A stretch of 37,082 nucleotides of DNA, from contig CANQHX010000010.1 of assembly GCA_947623905.1 (NCBI GenBank), positions 1-37,082 of the forward strand. Direction: 5' to 3'. Each line of letters starts with the position of its first letter. Position 1 is the stretch's first letter. Shown one piece after another: positions 14,804-23,272 of this stretch. The notes beneath the pieces are model-generated. The model was not told the origin of the DNA. It searched no databases and saw only the letters and a list, made by a program, of their open reading frames with translations. Source of the stretch: an uncultured Lachnospiraceae bacterium. GTDB taxonomy: Bacteria > Bacillota > Clostridia > Lachnospirales > Lachnospiraceae. Made by a program: the position numbers and the translations under genes.

Positions 14804-15709
14804 TCATTCCGGCTCTGTCAGACCATAATTTTTCAGCAGATATTCGCTGTCCCGCCAGTCCTTCTTTACCTTTACCCACAGCTGCAGGTTCGCCTTCGTA
14901 TCCAAAAGCCTCTCGATCTCATACCGGGCGTTGGTGCCGATCTTTTTCAGCATGGCGCCGCCTTTTCCGATAATGATGCCCTTATGGCTGTCCCGCTCAC
15001 ATATGATAGTGGCCTCGATGTTTACCAGCCTGCCGCCTTTCACCCACTTCATCTGATCGATGACCACCGCGATGCCGTGGGGGATCTCCTGGTCGAGGGC
15101 ATGGAGCGCCTTCTCCCGGATGAGCTCCGCCACGATCTGGCGTTCCGGCTGATCCGTTACCGTATCCTCGTCATAGTACATAGGTCCATAGGGCAGATAT
15201 TTGAAAATGGTCTTCACCAGGTCGTCGGTAAAGCTTCCCTTCAGAGCGGACACCGGCACGATCTCCTGAAAATCATACAGGTCCTTGTAGGTATTGATGG
15301 CCTTTGCCACATCCTCGGGCTTTACCGCGTCCACTTTATTGATCACAAGGATCACCGGGGCGGCGGCAGCTTTCAGATCCTCCGCGATCTGCCGCTCTCC
15401 CTGTCCGATATAGGTGACTGGCTCCACCAGCCAGAGCACCACATCCACTTCCCGGATGGTATTTTTTGCCGCCCGCACCATGTTTTCGCCCAGCTTGTTC
15501 TTCGCCTTGTGGATGCCGGGCGTGTCCAGGAACACGATCTGTCCCAGCTCCGTGGTGAGCACCGTCTGAATGCGGTTTCGGGTAGTCTGGGGCTTTTTGG
15601 ACGTAATGGCGATCTTCTGGCCGATAAGCTGATTCATCAGTGTGGACTTGCCCACGTTGGGGCGTCCGATCAGCGTGACAAAACCGGATTTCTTCTGCTG
15701 CTCCATCAT
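14804..15709 (-). CDS. era: GTPase Era
   Basis: Era binds 16S rRNA and is needed for maturation of the small ribosomal subunit. The 301-residue protein has all GTPase motifs: G1 GRPNVGKST near residue 16, G3 DTPG near 63, G4 NKVD near 125 and G5 SAL near 155. The C-terminal KH domain that binds the 16S rRNA 3' end includes GIIIGKGGAMLKKIG. The ATG at 15709 has AAAGGA eight bases upstream. It lies 38 bases after the M16 peptidase gene and 108 bases before yqzL, in the conserved era-yqzL-recO group. Confidence 0.98.
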   Translation of the reverse strand: MMEQQKKSGFVTLIGRPNVGKSTLMNQLIGQKIAITSKKPQTTRNRIQTVLTTELGQIVFLDTPGIHKAKNKLGENMVRAAKNTIREVDVVLWLVEPVTYIGQGERQIAEDLKAAAAPVILVINKVDAVKPEDVAKAINTYKDLYDFQEIVPVSALKGSFTDDLVKTIFKYLPYGPMYYDEDTVTDQPERQIVAELIREKALHALDQEIPHGIAVVIDQMKWVKGGRLVNIEATIICERDSHKGIIIGKGGAMLKKIGTNARYEIERLLDTKANLQLWVKVKKDWRDSEYLLKNYGLTEPE

Positions 15710-15747
15710 CTCATTGTTCCTTTCTCCGTCCGGTCTTCCGTCGTGCC

Positions 15748-18663
15748 TTACAGCGTAGCCGTGCGGTCAAAGAGCACTTTGTTTTCCTCTATGATCTCCT
15801 CGCCGCCCAGCACGCACACCACGCGGTCTTTCATGATGGCCCGCAGGTACTCTGCCATGGCGCGGATATCCTCCTGCCGGCAGTCCAGCACCTGGTCCCG
15901 CTCCCGTTGGAGGATGTCCTCCGTAAGGCCTGCCAGATACGCGATGCGGCTGCGGGCGCCTCTGGCTCCGGGCTGGAGGGGCGTATCCATCTCACTGACG
16001 GTACCGATGACGTATTTGGTCATGTCCCGCTCGTCCGCCTGAAATTGTTCCATATAATCCGCCGCCTGCTCATATACCTCCAGCGTGCGGGTGAGATTGG
16101 GATCCCGGTAGGACACCAGATAGCTGACGCCGTCCCTGGCGTAGCCGTTCATGGCGCCGTAGGCCCCGCCCAATACCCGTATCTTTGTCCACAGATAATC
16201 ATAGGACATAATGGTGCGCAGCACCTTCAAAGTACCCGTATAGGGCAGCCCGGCCTTTGAGAAATCTCCGGCCGCGGCCACATACTGCACCTTGGCCGCC
16301 GTCCGGAATCCCTCGCTGCATTTTTCCGGCGCAGGTCTGTCCGCCACGGGTCCGGCGGCCTTCTCAGGCAGGCAGTCCGCCACCAGCGCGGTCCCCGCGG
16401 CGAAATCTTCATAGCCGTCCTGCTGACCGGTATAATCCGCCAGGAGATTGTCCGCGGAGAAGATCAGCGCCATGACCGTCCGCAGCTTTTCCACGATCTC
16501 CTGTTTTCTTTCCTCAAAATGCTCATCCAGTTCCTTTAAGAACAGATAGTAAGACAATCCGCCGGTCCTGTCCGTGGCCGCCTCCCTGGCGCTCAGGAAT
16601 GAAGCCGCCCGCTGCATGGCGGTGGAATGGCCCGCCTCCTGCATGTGGACGCCCAGGCGGGAACGGCGCTCGGCAATGATCTCCTTCAGCCGCTTCGTAT
16701 CCTCCAGGCGGGTAGCGGAAATGATCTCTTTTATCATCTCAAAGAGCACATGCTGTTTATCAGAAAGGGCCTTGCCCCGGAACCGGAAATGCATAGTGTA
16801 CGCGCCGGGACGCCCCTCCACGGAGGCAATGTCGATATCCGTGGAAATGCCGCCGGTGCTGCAGTTGATCGCGTTGAACAGCTGTCCGTAATCATAGTGC
16901 TCCGTGTCCATGTAGCCCAGCACGGATTTCAGCAGTCCGGCGTAGCACAGATACTCCTCCGGCACTTTGTCCATGTTGAACAGCAGGTTTACATAACTGA
17001 TCCCATTCGTAAAAATGTCATGGAACAGCACCGGCACCTGTCCGGCTTTCCGCTCTTCATTGATAAGGGGCTGCACCTTCCGGTCCAGATCCTCCCGCCG
17101 CAGCAGGGGAATGGCTTCCAGCTCTTCCTTTGTGGAAGGCTCCTCCTGGTATGCCTTCAGCGCCTTTGTATCTTCCGCGATCTGCCGTATCTCCTCCGGG
17201 GAAAGGGAGGCTTTATAGTCTGCCAGCCGCTTCTTCAGCTTCTGCTCCAGCTGTCCGGTAAGGCCCTGCCTGGGCTCCACCACTACCACGGAGCCGTGGG
17301 GATTGTCCAGCAGCCACGTGCGGATGAGCTTCTCGTAATAGTCCGTGCCGATGGCCTCCCGCAGCCTGGCATAGATGTCCAGCAGCTCTACGGCGTCAAA
17401 AGGCATGTCGTCATGATACAGCCATGTGCTCATGGCCTCCAGGCCGATCATCAGTCCGCTGGGATAGCGGCCGTAATCCGCCTCCCGATAGGAAAATTCC
17501 TGACTGTTGACGCCGGCCTCCAGAGCCTTTTTATCCAGTCCTTCCGCCGCCAGCTTTTCCAGTACGTCCGTGATAACGGCGACAAACCGCTCCTCCTGAT
17601 CCGGGTCGGCGTTTTTGGAGATGACGCTGAACACCGGCTGAAGGATACCATTGTCGTATCCTCCCGTAATATCGTCGCCGATGCCTGCCTCCAGCAGCGC
17701 CTTTCTAAGCGGCGCCCCCGGAGCGGACAGCAGCACATAGTCCAGCACGCCCATGGCCGTGGCCAGCTCCACGTCCGCCGCCTCGCCCACTGCCTTGTTC
17801 CAGGAGAGGAAGGTCTTGTGATCCACCGGCTCCTGGCTGGTAACGGAATATTCCTTTCTTACGCGCACAGGCTGTTCAAAGGGCTTCTGAAGGGGTATGG
17901 CGGAATCTACTTCCGCCAGGTCAAATTTACACAGATATTCTCTGTCCAGCCAGTCCAGCTTCTCCGCCACATCCATATTTCCATAGAGGTAGATATAGCT
18001 GTTGGACGGATGGTAATATTTTTTGTGGAAGGCAAGGAACTCTTCGTAGGACAGCTCCGGGATGCTGTCGGGATCCCCGCCGGATTCACAGCTGTATGTG
18101 TTGTCCGGGAACAGGGAGTTCATGATCTGCCGGTCCAGCACGCCGTCCGGAGAAGAAAACGCCCCTTTCATCTCATTGTACACGACGCCGTTTAGCTGCA
18201 GTTCCCCCTGGGGGTCTTCCAGCTCGTAGTGCCATCCCTCCTGCCGGAAGATCTCCTCCCGCCTGTAAATGTTGGGAAAGAACACGGCGTCCATATACAC
18301 GTGCATGAGATTCTGAAAATCCGTGTCATTGCAGCTGGCCACCGGGTACACCGTCTTGTCCGGGTACGTCATGGCGTTCAGAAACGTATTCAGGGAACCT
18401 TTCGCCAGTTCCACAAAAGGATCCTTTGAGGGAAAACGGTCCGAACCGCACAACACGGAGTGCTCCAGTATGTGGGGCACTCCGGTGTCGTCTTTCGGAG
18501 GGGTGCGGAAACCGATGGCAAACACCTTGTTCTCATCCTCATTGGACAAAACAGCGATCCTCGCGCCGCTCTTCTTATGTCTGTAATAATATCCCTGTGA
18601 ATGGATCCCCTTTACGGGGCGCTGCTCCAGCAGCTCATATGCTTCCGGCTGTGCGATACTCAA
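15748..18663 (-). CDS. M16C metallopeptidase (presequence-protease-like)
   Basis: A 971-residue zinc peptidase of the M16C group, related to the organelle presequence protease PreP, which degrades short peptides inside a closed chamber formed by two halves. The inverted zinc motif HxxEH is at residues 64-68 (HILEH). The region after it, VLCGSDRFPSKDPFVELAKG and LNAMTYPDKTVYPVAS, is typical, with the more distal glutamate ligand expected in the former. The C-terminal half is the catalytically inactive partner. The start is a TTG at 18663 with AGGAGG seven bases upstream. It follows rhaB after 66 bases that hold a GC-rich hairpin. Confidence 0.95.
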   Translation of the reverse strand: MSIAQPEAYELLEQRPVKGIHSQGYYYRHKKSGARIAVLSNEDENKVFAIGFRTPPKDDTGVPHILEHSVLCGSDRFPSKDPFVELAKGSLNTFLNAMTYPDKTVYPVASCNDTDFQNLMHVYMDAVFFPNIYRREEIFRQEGWHYELEDPQGELQLNGVVYNEMKGAFSSPDGVLDRQIMNSLFPDNTYSCESGGDPDSIPELSYEEFLAFHKKYYHPSNSYIYLYGNMDVAEKLDWLDREYLCKFDLAEVDSAIPLQKPFEQPVRVRKEYSVTSQEPVDHKTFLSWNKAVGEAADVELATAMGVLDYVLLSAPGAPLRKALLEAGIGDDITGGYDNGILQPVFSVISKNADPDQEERFVAVITDVLEKLAAEGLDKKALEAGVNSQEFSYREADYGRYPSGLMIGLEAMSTWLYHDDMPFDAVELLDIYARLREAIGTDYYEKLIRTWLLDNPHGSVVVVEPRQGLTGQLEQKLKKRLADYKASLSPEEIRQIAEDTKALKAYQEEPSTKEELEAIPLLRREDLDRKVQPLINEERKAGQVPVLFHDIFTNGISYVNLLFNMDKVPEEYLCYAGLLKSVLGYMDTEHYDYGQLFNAINCSTGGISTDIDIASVEGRPGAYTMHFRFRGKALSDKQHVLFEMIKEIISATRLEDTKRLKEIIAERRSRLGVHMQEAGHSTAMQRAASFLSAREAATDRTGGLSYYLFLKELDEHFEERKQEIVEKLRTVMALIFSADNLLADYTGQQDGYEDFAAGTALVADCLPEKAAGPVADRPAPEKCSEGFRTAAKVQYVAAAGDFSKAGLPYTGTLKVLRTIMSYDYLWTKIRVLGGAYGAMNGYARDGVSYLVSYRDPNLTRTLEVYEQAADYMEQFQADERDMTKYVIGTVSEMDTPLQPGARGARSRIAYLAGLTEDILQRERDQVLDCRQEDIRAMAEYLRAIMKDRVVCVLGGEEIIEENKVLFDRTATL

Positions 18664-18683
18664 TCCATTGCCTCCTATCTGCC

Positions 18684-18718
18684 GCGGCCCGTCCCGCGTA
18701 TTGTCCGGGCAGGGCCGC
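18684..18718 (-). other. GC-rich hairpin between rhaB and the M16 gene
   Basis: The arms GCGGCCC and GGGCCGC pair perfectly and the inner bases (CCCG and CGGG) extend the stem. No U-run follows. It ends about ten bases before the ribosome site of the M16 gene, so it may stabilise the upstream mRNA or shield the site. Confidence 0.45.
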
Positions 18719-18729
18719 GCCTCTGTTAT

Positions 18730-20151
18730 TTATGCTTCATATACATCCTGGTCAAAGGACGCCTTGACGATGCGGCGGCCCTCCTCCAGCGAGGAAACGG
18801 CTCCCAGTGTCTTCAGCTGCATGATCACATTGCCCAGCACGGAACCTTCTACAGGCCCCGTCACCACCTTCTTGCCGGTAGCCTTTGCCGTCAGTTCACA
18901 CAGCAGCTGATCCTGAATGCCGCCGCCCACCATGTTGATGCAGGAGATGGTCTTTCCGGAGATGATCTCCAGATTTTTTATCGTGCTCTTGTACTCCTGG
19001 GTCAGTCCGTTGTAGATGGCCATGGCGATCTCTCCCAGGCCTTTCGGCGTGCCCTGTCCCTTCTCCTCGCAGTAGGCGATCACTTCCTTCATCATGTTGT
19101 AGGGAGCGGTGAACCTTGCGTCGTTGGGATCGATGACAAAGCTCTTGTTGGCCGCGGCCCTTGCCTCCCTGATGATGTCCGGGAAGCTGACCTCCTCCTC
19201 AAACTCACACCAGTTGCGGCGGAGGTTCTGCATGATCCACAGGCCGTTGATATTTTTCAGCAGGCGGATCTTTCCTTCCACGCCGCCCTCGTTGGTATAA
19301 TTGTACTTGTAGGAATCCTCGGTGAGCACCGGCTCGTCCATCTCCAGGCCCAGAAGGGACCATGTGCCGCAGCTCAGGAAGGCGGCGTTTTCATCCTCAA
19401 AAGGCGTAGCCGCCACGGCGGAAGCCGTGTCGTGGCTGCCCACGGCAATGACCTTGACGCCGGTAAGGCCGGTCTCCTCCTCCACTTCCTTCAGCAGGCC
19501 GCCCACCACGGTGCCGGGACGGATCATCTCACAGCACAGGTCCGTGCGCAGGCCCAGAGCCTTCATGAGCTCCGTGTCATAATCCCGCTTTTTCGCGTCC
19601 AGCAGCTGGCCGGTGGAGGCGTTTGTGTACTCGTTGTACATCTTACCCGTGAGGAAATAGTTGAACAGGTCCGGCATCATCAGATATTTATCCGCGCTGT
19701 TGTAGATCTCCGGGCGCATCTGCTTGTCGGCCATGAACTGGAACAGCGTGTTGAAGTTCATGAACTGGATGCCCGTAGAAGCGTAAATATCCTTCAGGGG
19801 CACGATCTTGTCCGCCTGGTCGATGACGCCGATGGTACGATCGTCCCTGTAGTTTACCGGGTTGCCGATCAGGTTGCCGTCCTTGTCGATAAGGCCGTAA
19901 TCCACGCCCCATGTATCGATGGCCAGGCTGGCGATGGGCAGCTTCGTGGCGGCGGCCTTCTTCAGCCCCTTCTTCATCTCATGGAGGAGACGGAACGTGT
20001 CCCAGTAAAACACGTTTCCCACCCGCACCGGTTCATTGGGAAAACGGTGCAGCTCCTTCAGCTCGATCTTCCCGTCCTGATATTTGCTCAGGATCATACG
20101 GCCGCTGGACGCGCCGAAATCAAATGCCAGATTGTAAATAGGTGTGCTCAT
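18730..20151 (-). CDS. rhaB: Rhamnulokinase
   Basis: RhaB phosphorylates L-rhamnulose with ATP to rhamnulose 1-phosphate, the second step of rhamnose breakdown. The 473-residue protein belongs to the FGGY sugar-kinase family, with the first phosphate motif FDFGASSGRMIL near residue 10 and the motif AIDTWGVDYGLID near 78-90. The sequence VGGGIQDQLLCELTAKATG near 400 closes the second domain and is typical of RhaB. The ATG at 20151 has AAGGAGG ten bases upstream. It comes 52 bases after the DeoR regulator, suggesting they act together. The aldolase rhaD is at the right edge of the window. Confidence 0.94.
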   Translation of the reverse strand: MSTPIYNLAFDFGASSGRMILSKYQDGKIELKELHRFPNEPVRVGNVFYWDTFRLLHEMKKGLKKAAATKLPIASLAIDTWGVDYGLIDKDGNLIGNPVNYRDDRTIGVIDQADKIVPLKDIYASTGIQFMNFNTLFQFMADKQMRPEIYNSADKYLMMPDLFNYFLTGKMYNEYTNASTGQLLDAKKRDYDTELMKALGLRTDLCCEMIRPGTVVGGLLKEVEEETGLTGVKVIAVGSHDTASAVAATPFEDENAAFLSCGTWSLLGLEMDEPVLTEDSYKYNYTNEGGVEGKIRLLKNINGLWIMQNLRRNWCEFEEEVSFPDIIREARAAANKSFVIDPNDARFTAPYNMMKEVIAYCEEKGQGTPKGLGEIAMAIYNGLTQEYKSTIKNLEIISGKTISCINMVGGGIQDQLLCELTAKATGKKVVTGPVEGSVLGNVIMQLKTLGAVSSLEEGRRIVKASFDQDVYEA

Positions 20152-20203
20152 GTAATATTCTCCTCCTTATCCTGTAAAAAATTCATTGATATGCATCTGC
20201 CGG

Positions 20204-20971
20204 TCACATCTGTCCTGTGACCAGCCTGAGCCCGTGTTCCTCCAGATAGCTCTGCCAGGGATCGTCCAGCGGCTTTTCCGTCACCACCGTGTCTCCCCGC
20301 CGGAGATTGCCGATCTTCACAAAGGACGTGCGGCCCAGCTTGCTGCTGTCCACCGCCCAGATCACCTGCTTGGCGCAGCTCCGCATGACTTCCTTTAAGT
20401 CCGCCTCAAACTCGTTGGAGTCGGTAATGCCCCCGTCCATATCCAGTCCCTTGCAGGACAGGACCGCTTTGTCCGCATGATAGTGGCGCAGCGCCTCCTC
20501 CGCCCGCTTGCCTCCCAGAGACAGGGCGGACTCCCGCATGACGCCTCCGGTGCAGATGAGACGGATGCCCTTGCAGTCGGACAGCTCCATCATGATCTCC
20601 ACGGAGTTGGTGATCACCGTCAGGTTCTTGAAATACCGGAGATTTTTCGCGATGACCACCGACGTGGAAGAGCTGTCCAGCATAATGCTCTCCCCATCGT
20701 GGATCAGATCCTCCACAAGACGGGCGATGGCCTGTTTTTCCGCCTTGTTCGTCCGTTCCCGGATCCGGAAGGGCAGGTCCACGTTGGTATTTTCATTGAG
20801 CACCGCTCCGCCGTAGGTCTTTTTTACGAAGCCCTCCCGCTCCAGCTTGTCCAGGTCCCGGCGGATGGTCTCCTCCGTCACCTTGTATTTATGGCTCAGA
20901 TCCGCCACCAGCACGCTCTTTTCCCGCTGCAGGATGGACAGGATCTCATTTTTTCGTTCAATGGCTAACAT
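20204..20971 (-). CDS. DeoR/GlpR-family transcriptional regulator
   Basis: A 255-residue repressor of the sugar-phosphate-sensing DeoR family. The N-terminal helix-turn-helix has the pattern MLAIERKNEILSILQREK, KYKVTEETIRRDLDKLE and VKKTYGGAVL. The C-terminal sensor domain has GESIMLDSSSTS and LICTGGVMRE, typical of the sugar-phosphate isomerase-like fold. The ATG begins directly after the hprK stop codon with no gap, so it is translated with hprK; GAGGA lies just before. Since rhaB follows, regulation of rhamnose genes is the simplest guess. Confidence 0.93.
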   Translation of the reverse strand: MLAIERKNEILSILQREKSVLVADLSHKYKVTEETIRRDLDKLEREGFVKKTYGGAVLNENTNVDLPFRIRERTNKAEKQAIARLVEDLIHDGESIMLDSSSTSVVIAKNLRYFKNLTVITNSVEIMMELSDCKGIRLICTGGVMRESALSLGGKRAEEALRHYHADKAVLSCKGLDMDGGITDSNEFEADLKEVMRSCAKQVIWAVDSSKLGRTSFVKIGNLRRGDTVVTEKPLDDPWQSYLEEHGLRLVTGQM

Positions 20972-21910
20972 TTATTCCTCTTCTTCTCTCCGTTTCGCGA
21001 TATTGGCCTGAAAACGGCGGTACAGCTCCTGAGCCGCGTTGTACCCCATCTTTTTCTGACGGTGGTTCACGGCGGCGGACTCACAGATCACCGCCAGGTT
21101 CCGTCCCGGACGGATAGGCAGGGAATGGCATACCACCTTGGTACCCAGAAACTCGGTATATTCTTCCTCCATCCCCAGACGGTCATATTCCTTGTCCCGG
21201 CTCCAATCCTCCAGCTTGATCACCAGATCGATAGACTGGGTCTCCTTCACGCTGGAAATGCCGAACAGGTGCTGTACATCTACGATGCCGATGCCCCGCA
21301 GCTCGATGAAATGGCGGGTCATGTCCGGCGCGGTGCCCACCAGCGTCTGGTCGCTGACCTTGCGGATCTCCACCACATCGTCGGACACAAGGCGGTGTCC
21401 CCGCTTTACCAGCTCCAGAGCCGCCTCGCTCTTGCCGATGCCGCTCTCGCCCATGATCAGCAGGCCCTCGCCGTACACGTCCACCAGCACCCCGTGAATG
21501 GTGATCATGGGAGCCAGTTCCACTCTCAGCCAGCGGATGGCCTCTGCCATAAAGGACATAGTGGATTTGTGTGTCTGCAGTACGGGCCGCTGCTTCTCCG
21601 TAGCCATCTCCAGCAATATCTCGTCGGGATCCAGATCGGTGCTGAACACCAGACAGGGGATCTCATAGGACAACAGCTGTTCGTATACCTTCCGCTTGTG
21701 TTCCTCATCCACGTGCTGGAGGTAGGTCCACTCCACAAAACCGATGAGCTGGATGCGCTCCGCGTCAAAATAGTCAAAATATCCTGTCAGCTGCAGTGCC
21801 GGACGGTTGATGTCCGGGGAAATGATCTCAATGCAGCTCATGTCTACGTCCGGCGTGAGATTTTTCAGATCCATCTTCTCCGCCATTTTTTCTACTGTTA
21901 CACCCTTCAT
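20972..21910 (-). CDS. hprK: HPr kinase/phosphorylase
   Basis: HprK phosphorylates HPr of the PTS on serine 46 and removes it again; HPr-Ser-P with CcpA then causes carbon catabolite repression in Gram-positive bacteria. The 312-residue protein has the P-loop GESGIGKSE at residues 154-162, the conserved IHG near 138-140, VSDDVVEI near 175-182, and the family motif ELRGIGIVDV near 203. The C-terminus ends in a run of acidic residues. The ATG at 21910 is preceded by GGAAGGGA. It leads directly into the DeoR regulator. Confidence 0.97.
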   Translation of the reverse strand: MKGVTVEKMAEKMDLKNLTPDVDMSCIEIISPDINRPALQLTGYFDYFDAERIQLIGFVEWTYLQHVDEEHKRKVYEQLLSYEIPCLVFSTDLDPDEILLEMATEKQRPVLQTHKSTMSFMAEAIRWLRVELAPMITIHGVLVDVYGEGLLIMGESGIGKSEAALELVKRGHRLVSDDVVEIRKVSDQTLVGTAPDMTRHFIELRGIGIVDVQHLFGISSVKETQSIDLVIKLEDWSRDKEYDRLGMEEEYTEFLGTKVVCHSLPIRPGRNLAVICESAAVNHRQKKMGYNAAQELYRRFQANIAKRREEEE

Positions 21911-22024
21911 AATAGATGATCCCTTCCGTTTCTGTTATAGTATTTCCCTTCCGGCGCACATACGACACAGCGGCAGTGAAAAGCCGCGTTTTCTTTTCCG
22001 GCGGCCGGATCAGCGGCGCTGTTC

Positions 22025-23125
22025 TTAACGCCCCAGACTGGTCTCGAAAATATGGCGTATATCCTCTTTTGTCACCTGCACCCTGCCGGTCTTTATGTTT
22101 TTGGACCCTGCGGCGGCTTCGGTATATTCGCTGATCTGCTCCTCCGTCAGCGTCTCCCGCTGCCCCAGCAGCCGGTTCAGCGCATCCTCCAGCTGATCCA
22201 CCTTTTCCATCCGCAGATAGGACAATATCTCCCGGATCCTGCCGGGATCCGATCTTTCCACCACCCGCAGAAACTCCGGCAGCAGCAGGCCGTTGGCCCG
22301 CCCGTGGTCGGTGCCCATAAAGTAGGTGAGGGAATATCCCATAGTATGTACCACCGATGTGCCGGTATTGGCAATGACCATGCCGCCCAGTGTGGAAGCC
22401 AGCAGCAGCTTTTTGTATTCCGACGGGGTGAGCGTCCCCTCCGCAAGCGGCTCCAGCACATCCGCAAGGAGTCCCAGGGCTCTCTGTGCCAGTCCGTCGG
22501 TAATGATCCCCGCTTTCTGTGAGGTCATGCCCTCCACAGAATGGGACAGGGAATCGATCACCGTGTGGCGCAGCGCCTGTATGGGCATTTTCTCCAGGTA
22601 GGCGGCGTCCAGCAGGGCACAGGCGGGAAACAGGCATGGCGCCCCGATGGATCTCTTCGTCTGATCCTCATGGATCGTAAGAATGGCATAGGGCGTCGTC
22701 TCCGAACCGGTGCCCGCCGTAGTAGGGATGTGCACCATGGGCAGAGCCCCTTTGGGGTACACCTTGGACATGAGCCGCTCCTGGGGCATGTCCTCTTTAG
22801 CCAGGACAGCCATGGCCTTGGCCGCGTCCATGGGAGAACCGCCGCCGATGGCGATGATAAAATCCGCGCCCTCCTCACGGGCCAGAGCGCCGCCCTCGCA
22901 GCAGCACGCCACATCGGGGTTGCTCATCACCCGGTCAAACAGCACCCACTGCTGCCCATTGCGCTCCAATGTGCGGGTCACATCTTCAAGAGCGCCGCAG
23001 AGCTTCGCGGAATTCCGCCCGGTGACGATCATGGCCTTCTGTCCCATACGTTTCAGGATCTCGCCGTTCTTTTCCACCACGCCGTCGTCCATCAGGACCT
23101 TCACCGGCATATAATATTCTTTCAT
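22025..23125 (-). CDS. Iron-containing alcohol dehydrogenase
   Basis: A 366-residue NAD(P)-dependent alcohol dehydrogenase of the group III metal-dependent family. The NAD-binding part has IAIGGGSPMDAAKA near residue 93 and IPTTAGTGSETT near 135. The metal ligands are likely the aspartate in CALLDAAYL and the histidines in DSLSHSVEG, VVHTMGY and TDHGRANG. The substrate cannot be told; relatives use butanol, 1,3-propanediol, lactaldehyde and others. With rhamnose genes near, lactaldehyde reduction is possible but unproved. A good -10 box lies upstream, after the citrate synthase terminator. Confidence 0.93.
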   Translation of the reverse strand: MKEYYMPVKVLMDDGVVEKNGEILKRMGQKAMIVTGRNSAKLCGALEDVTRTLERNGQQWVLFDRVMSNPDVACCCEGGALAREEGADFIIAIGGGSPMDAAKAMAVLAKEDMPQERLMSKVYPKGALPMVHIPTTAGTGSETTPYAILTIHEDQTKRSIGAPCLFPACALLDAAYLEKMPIQALRHTVIDSLSHSVEGMTSQKAGIITDGLAQRALGLLADVLEPLAEGTLTPSEYKKLLLASTLGGMVIANTGTSVVHTMGYSLTYFMGTDHGRANGLLLPEFLRVVERSDPGRIREILSYLRMEKVDQLEDALNRLLGQRETLTEEQISEYTEAAAGSKNIKTGRVQVTKEDIRHIFETSLGR

Positions 23126-23163
23126 AAACCGATCAAACCTCTTTCTTGTAAACTTCTCCCAAT

Positions 23164-23192
23164 ATTATAGCTTATTTCCCGGTATAATTCTA
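23164..23192 (-). promoter_or_regulatory. Promoter of the alcohol dehydrogenase gene
   Basis: A perfect TATAAT (23164-23169) is preceded at 17 bases by a poor -35 box, TAGAAT. It lies just after the citrate synthase terminator, so the dehydrogenase, hprK, DeoR and rhaB can be transcribed from here. Confidence 0.55.
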
Positions 23193-23203
23193 CCGTTTTT
23201 ATA

Positions 23204-23245
23204 AAAAAGTACAGGCCCCTTTCCGGGAAGGAGCCTGTACTTTTT
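23204..23245 (-). terminator. Terminator after citrate synthase
   Basis: The arms AAAAAGTACAGGC and GCCTGTACTTTTT form a 13-base stem around a loop with its own CCGG pairs. U-runs flank both sides, so it works on the minus strand and perhaps also the plus strand. Confidence 0.92.
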
Positions 23246-23272
23246 ATTTTTATGGTTGATCTTTTTGCGCTG

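Noticed and set aside
14550..14879. N-terminal extension of RecO by about 110 residues
   Set aside because: The region is the yqzL-like gene in another frame, and a good GTG start with a ribosome site exists at 14549.
16627..20220. Plus-strand open frames of over 500 residues opposite the M16 peptidase and rhaB
   Set aside because: Both are shadows of well-recognised minus-strand genes; G+C-rich coding sequence often leaves a long open antisense frame.
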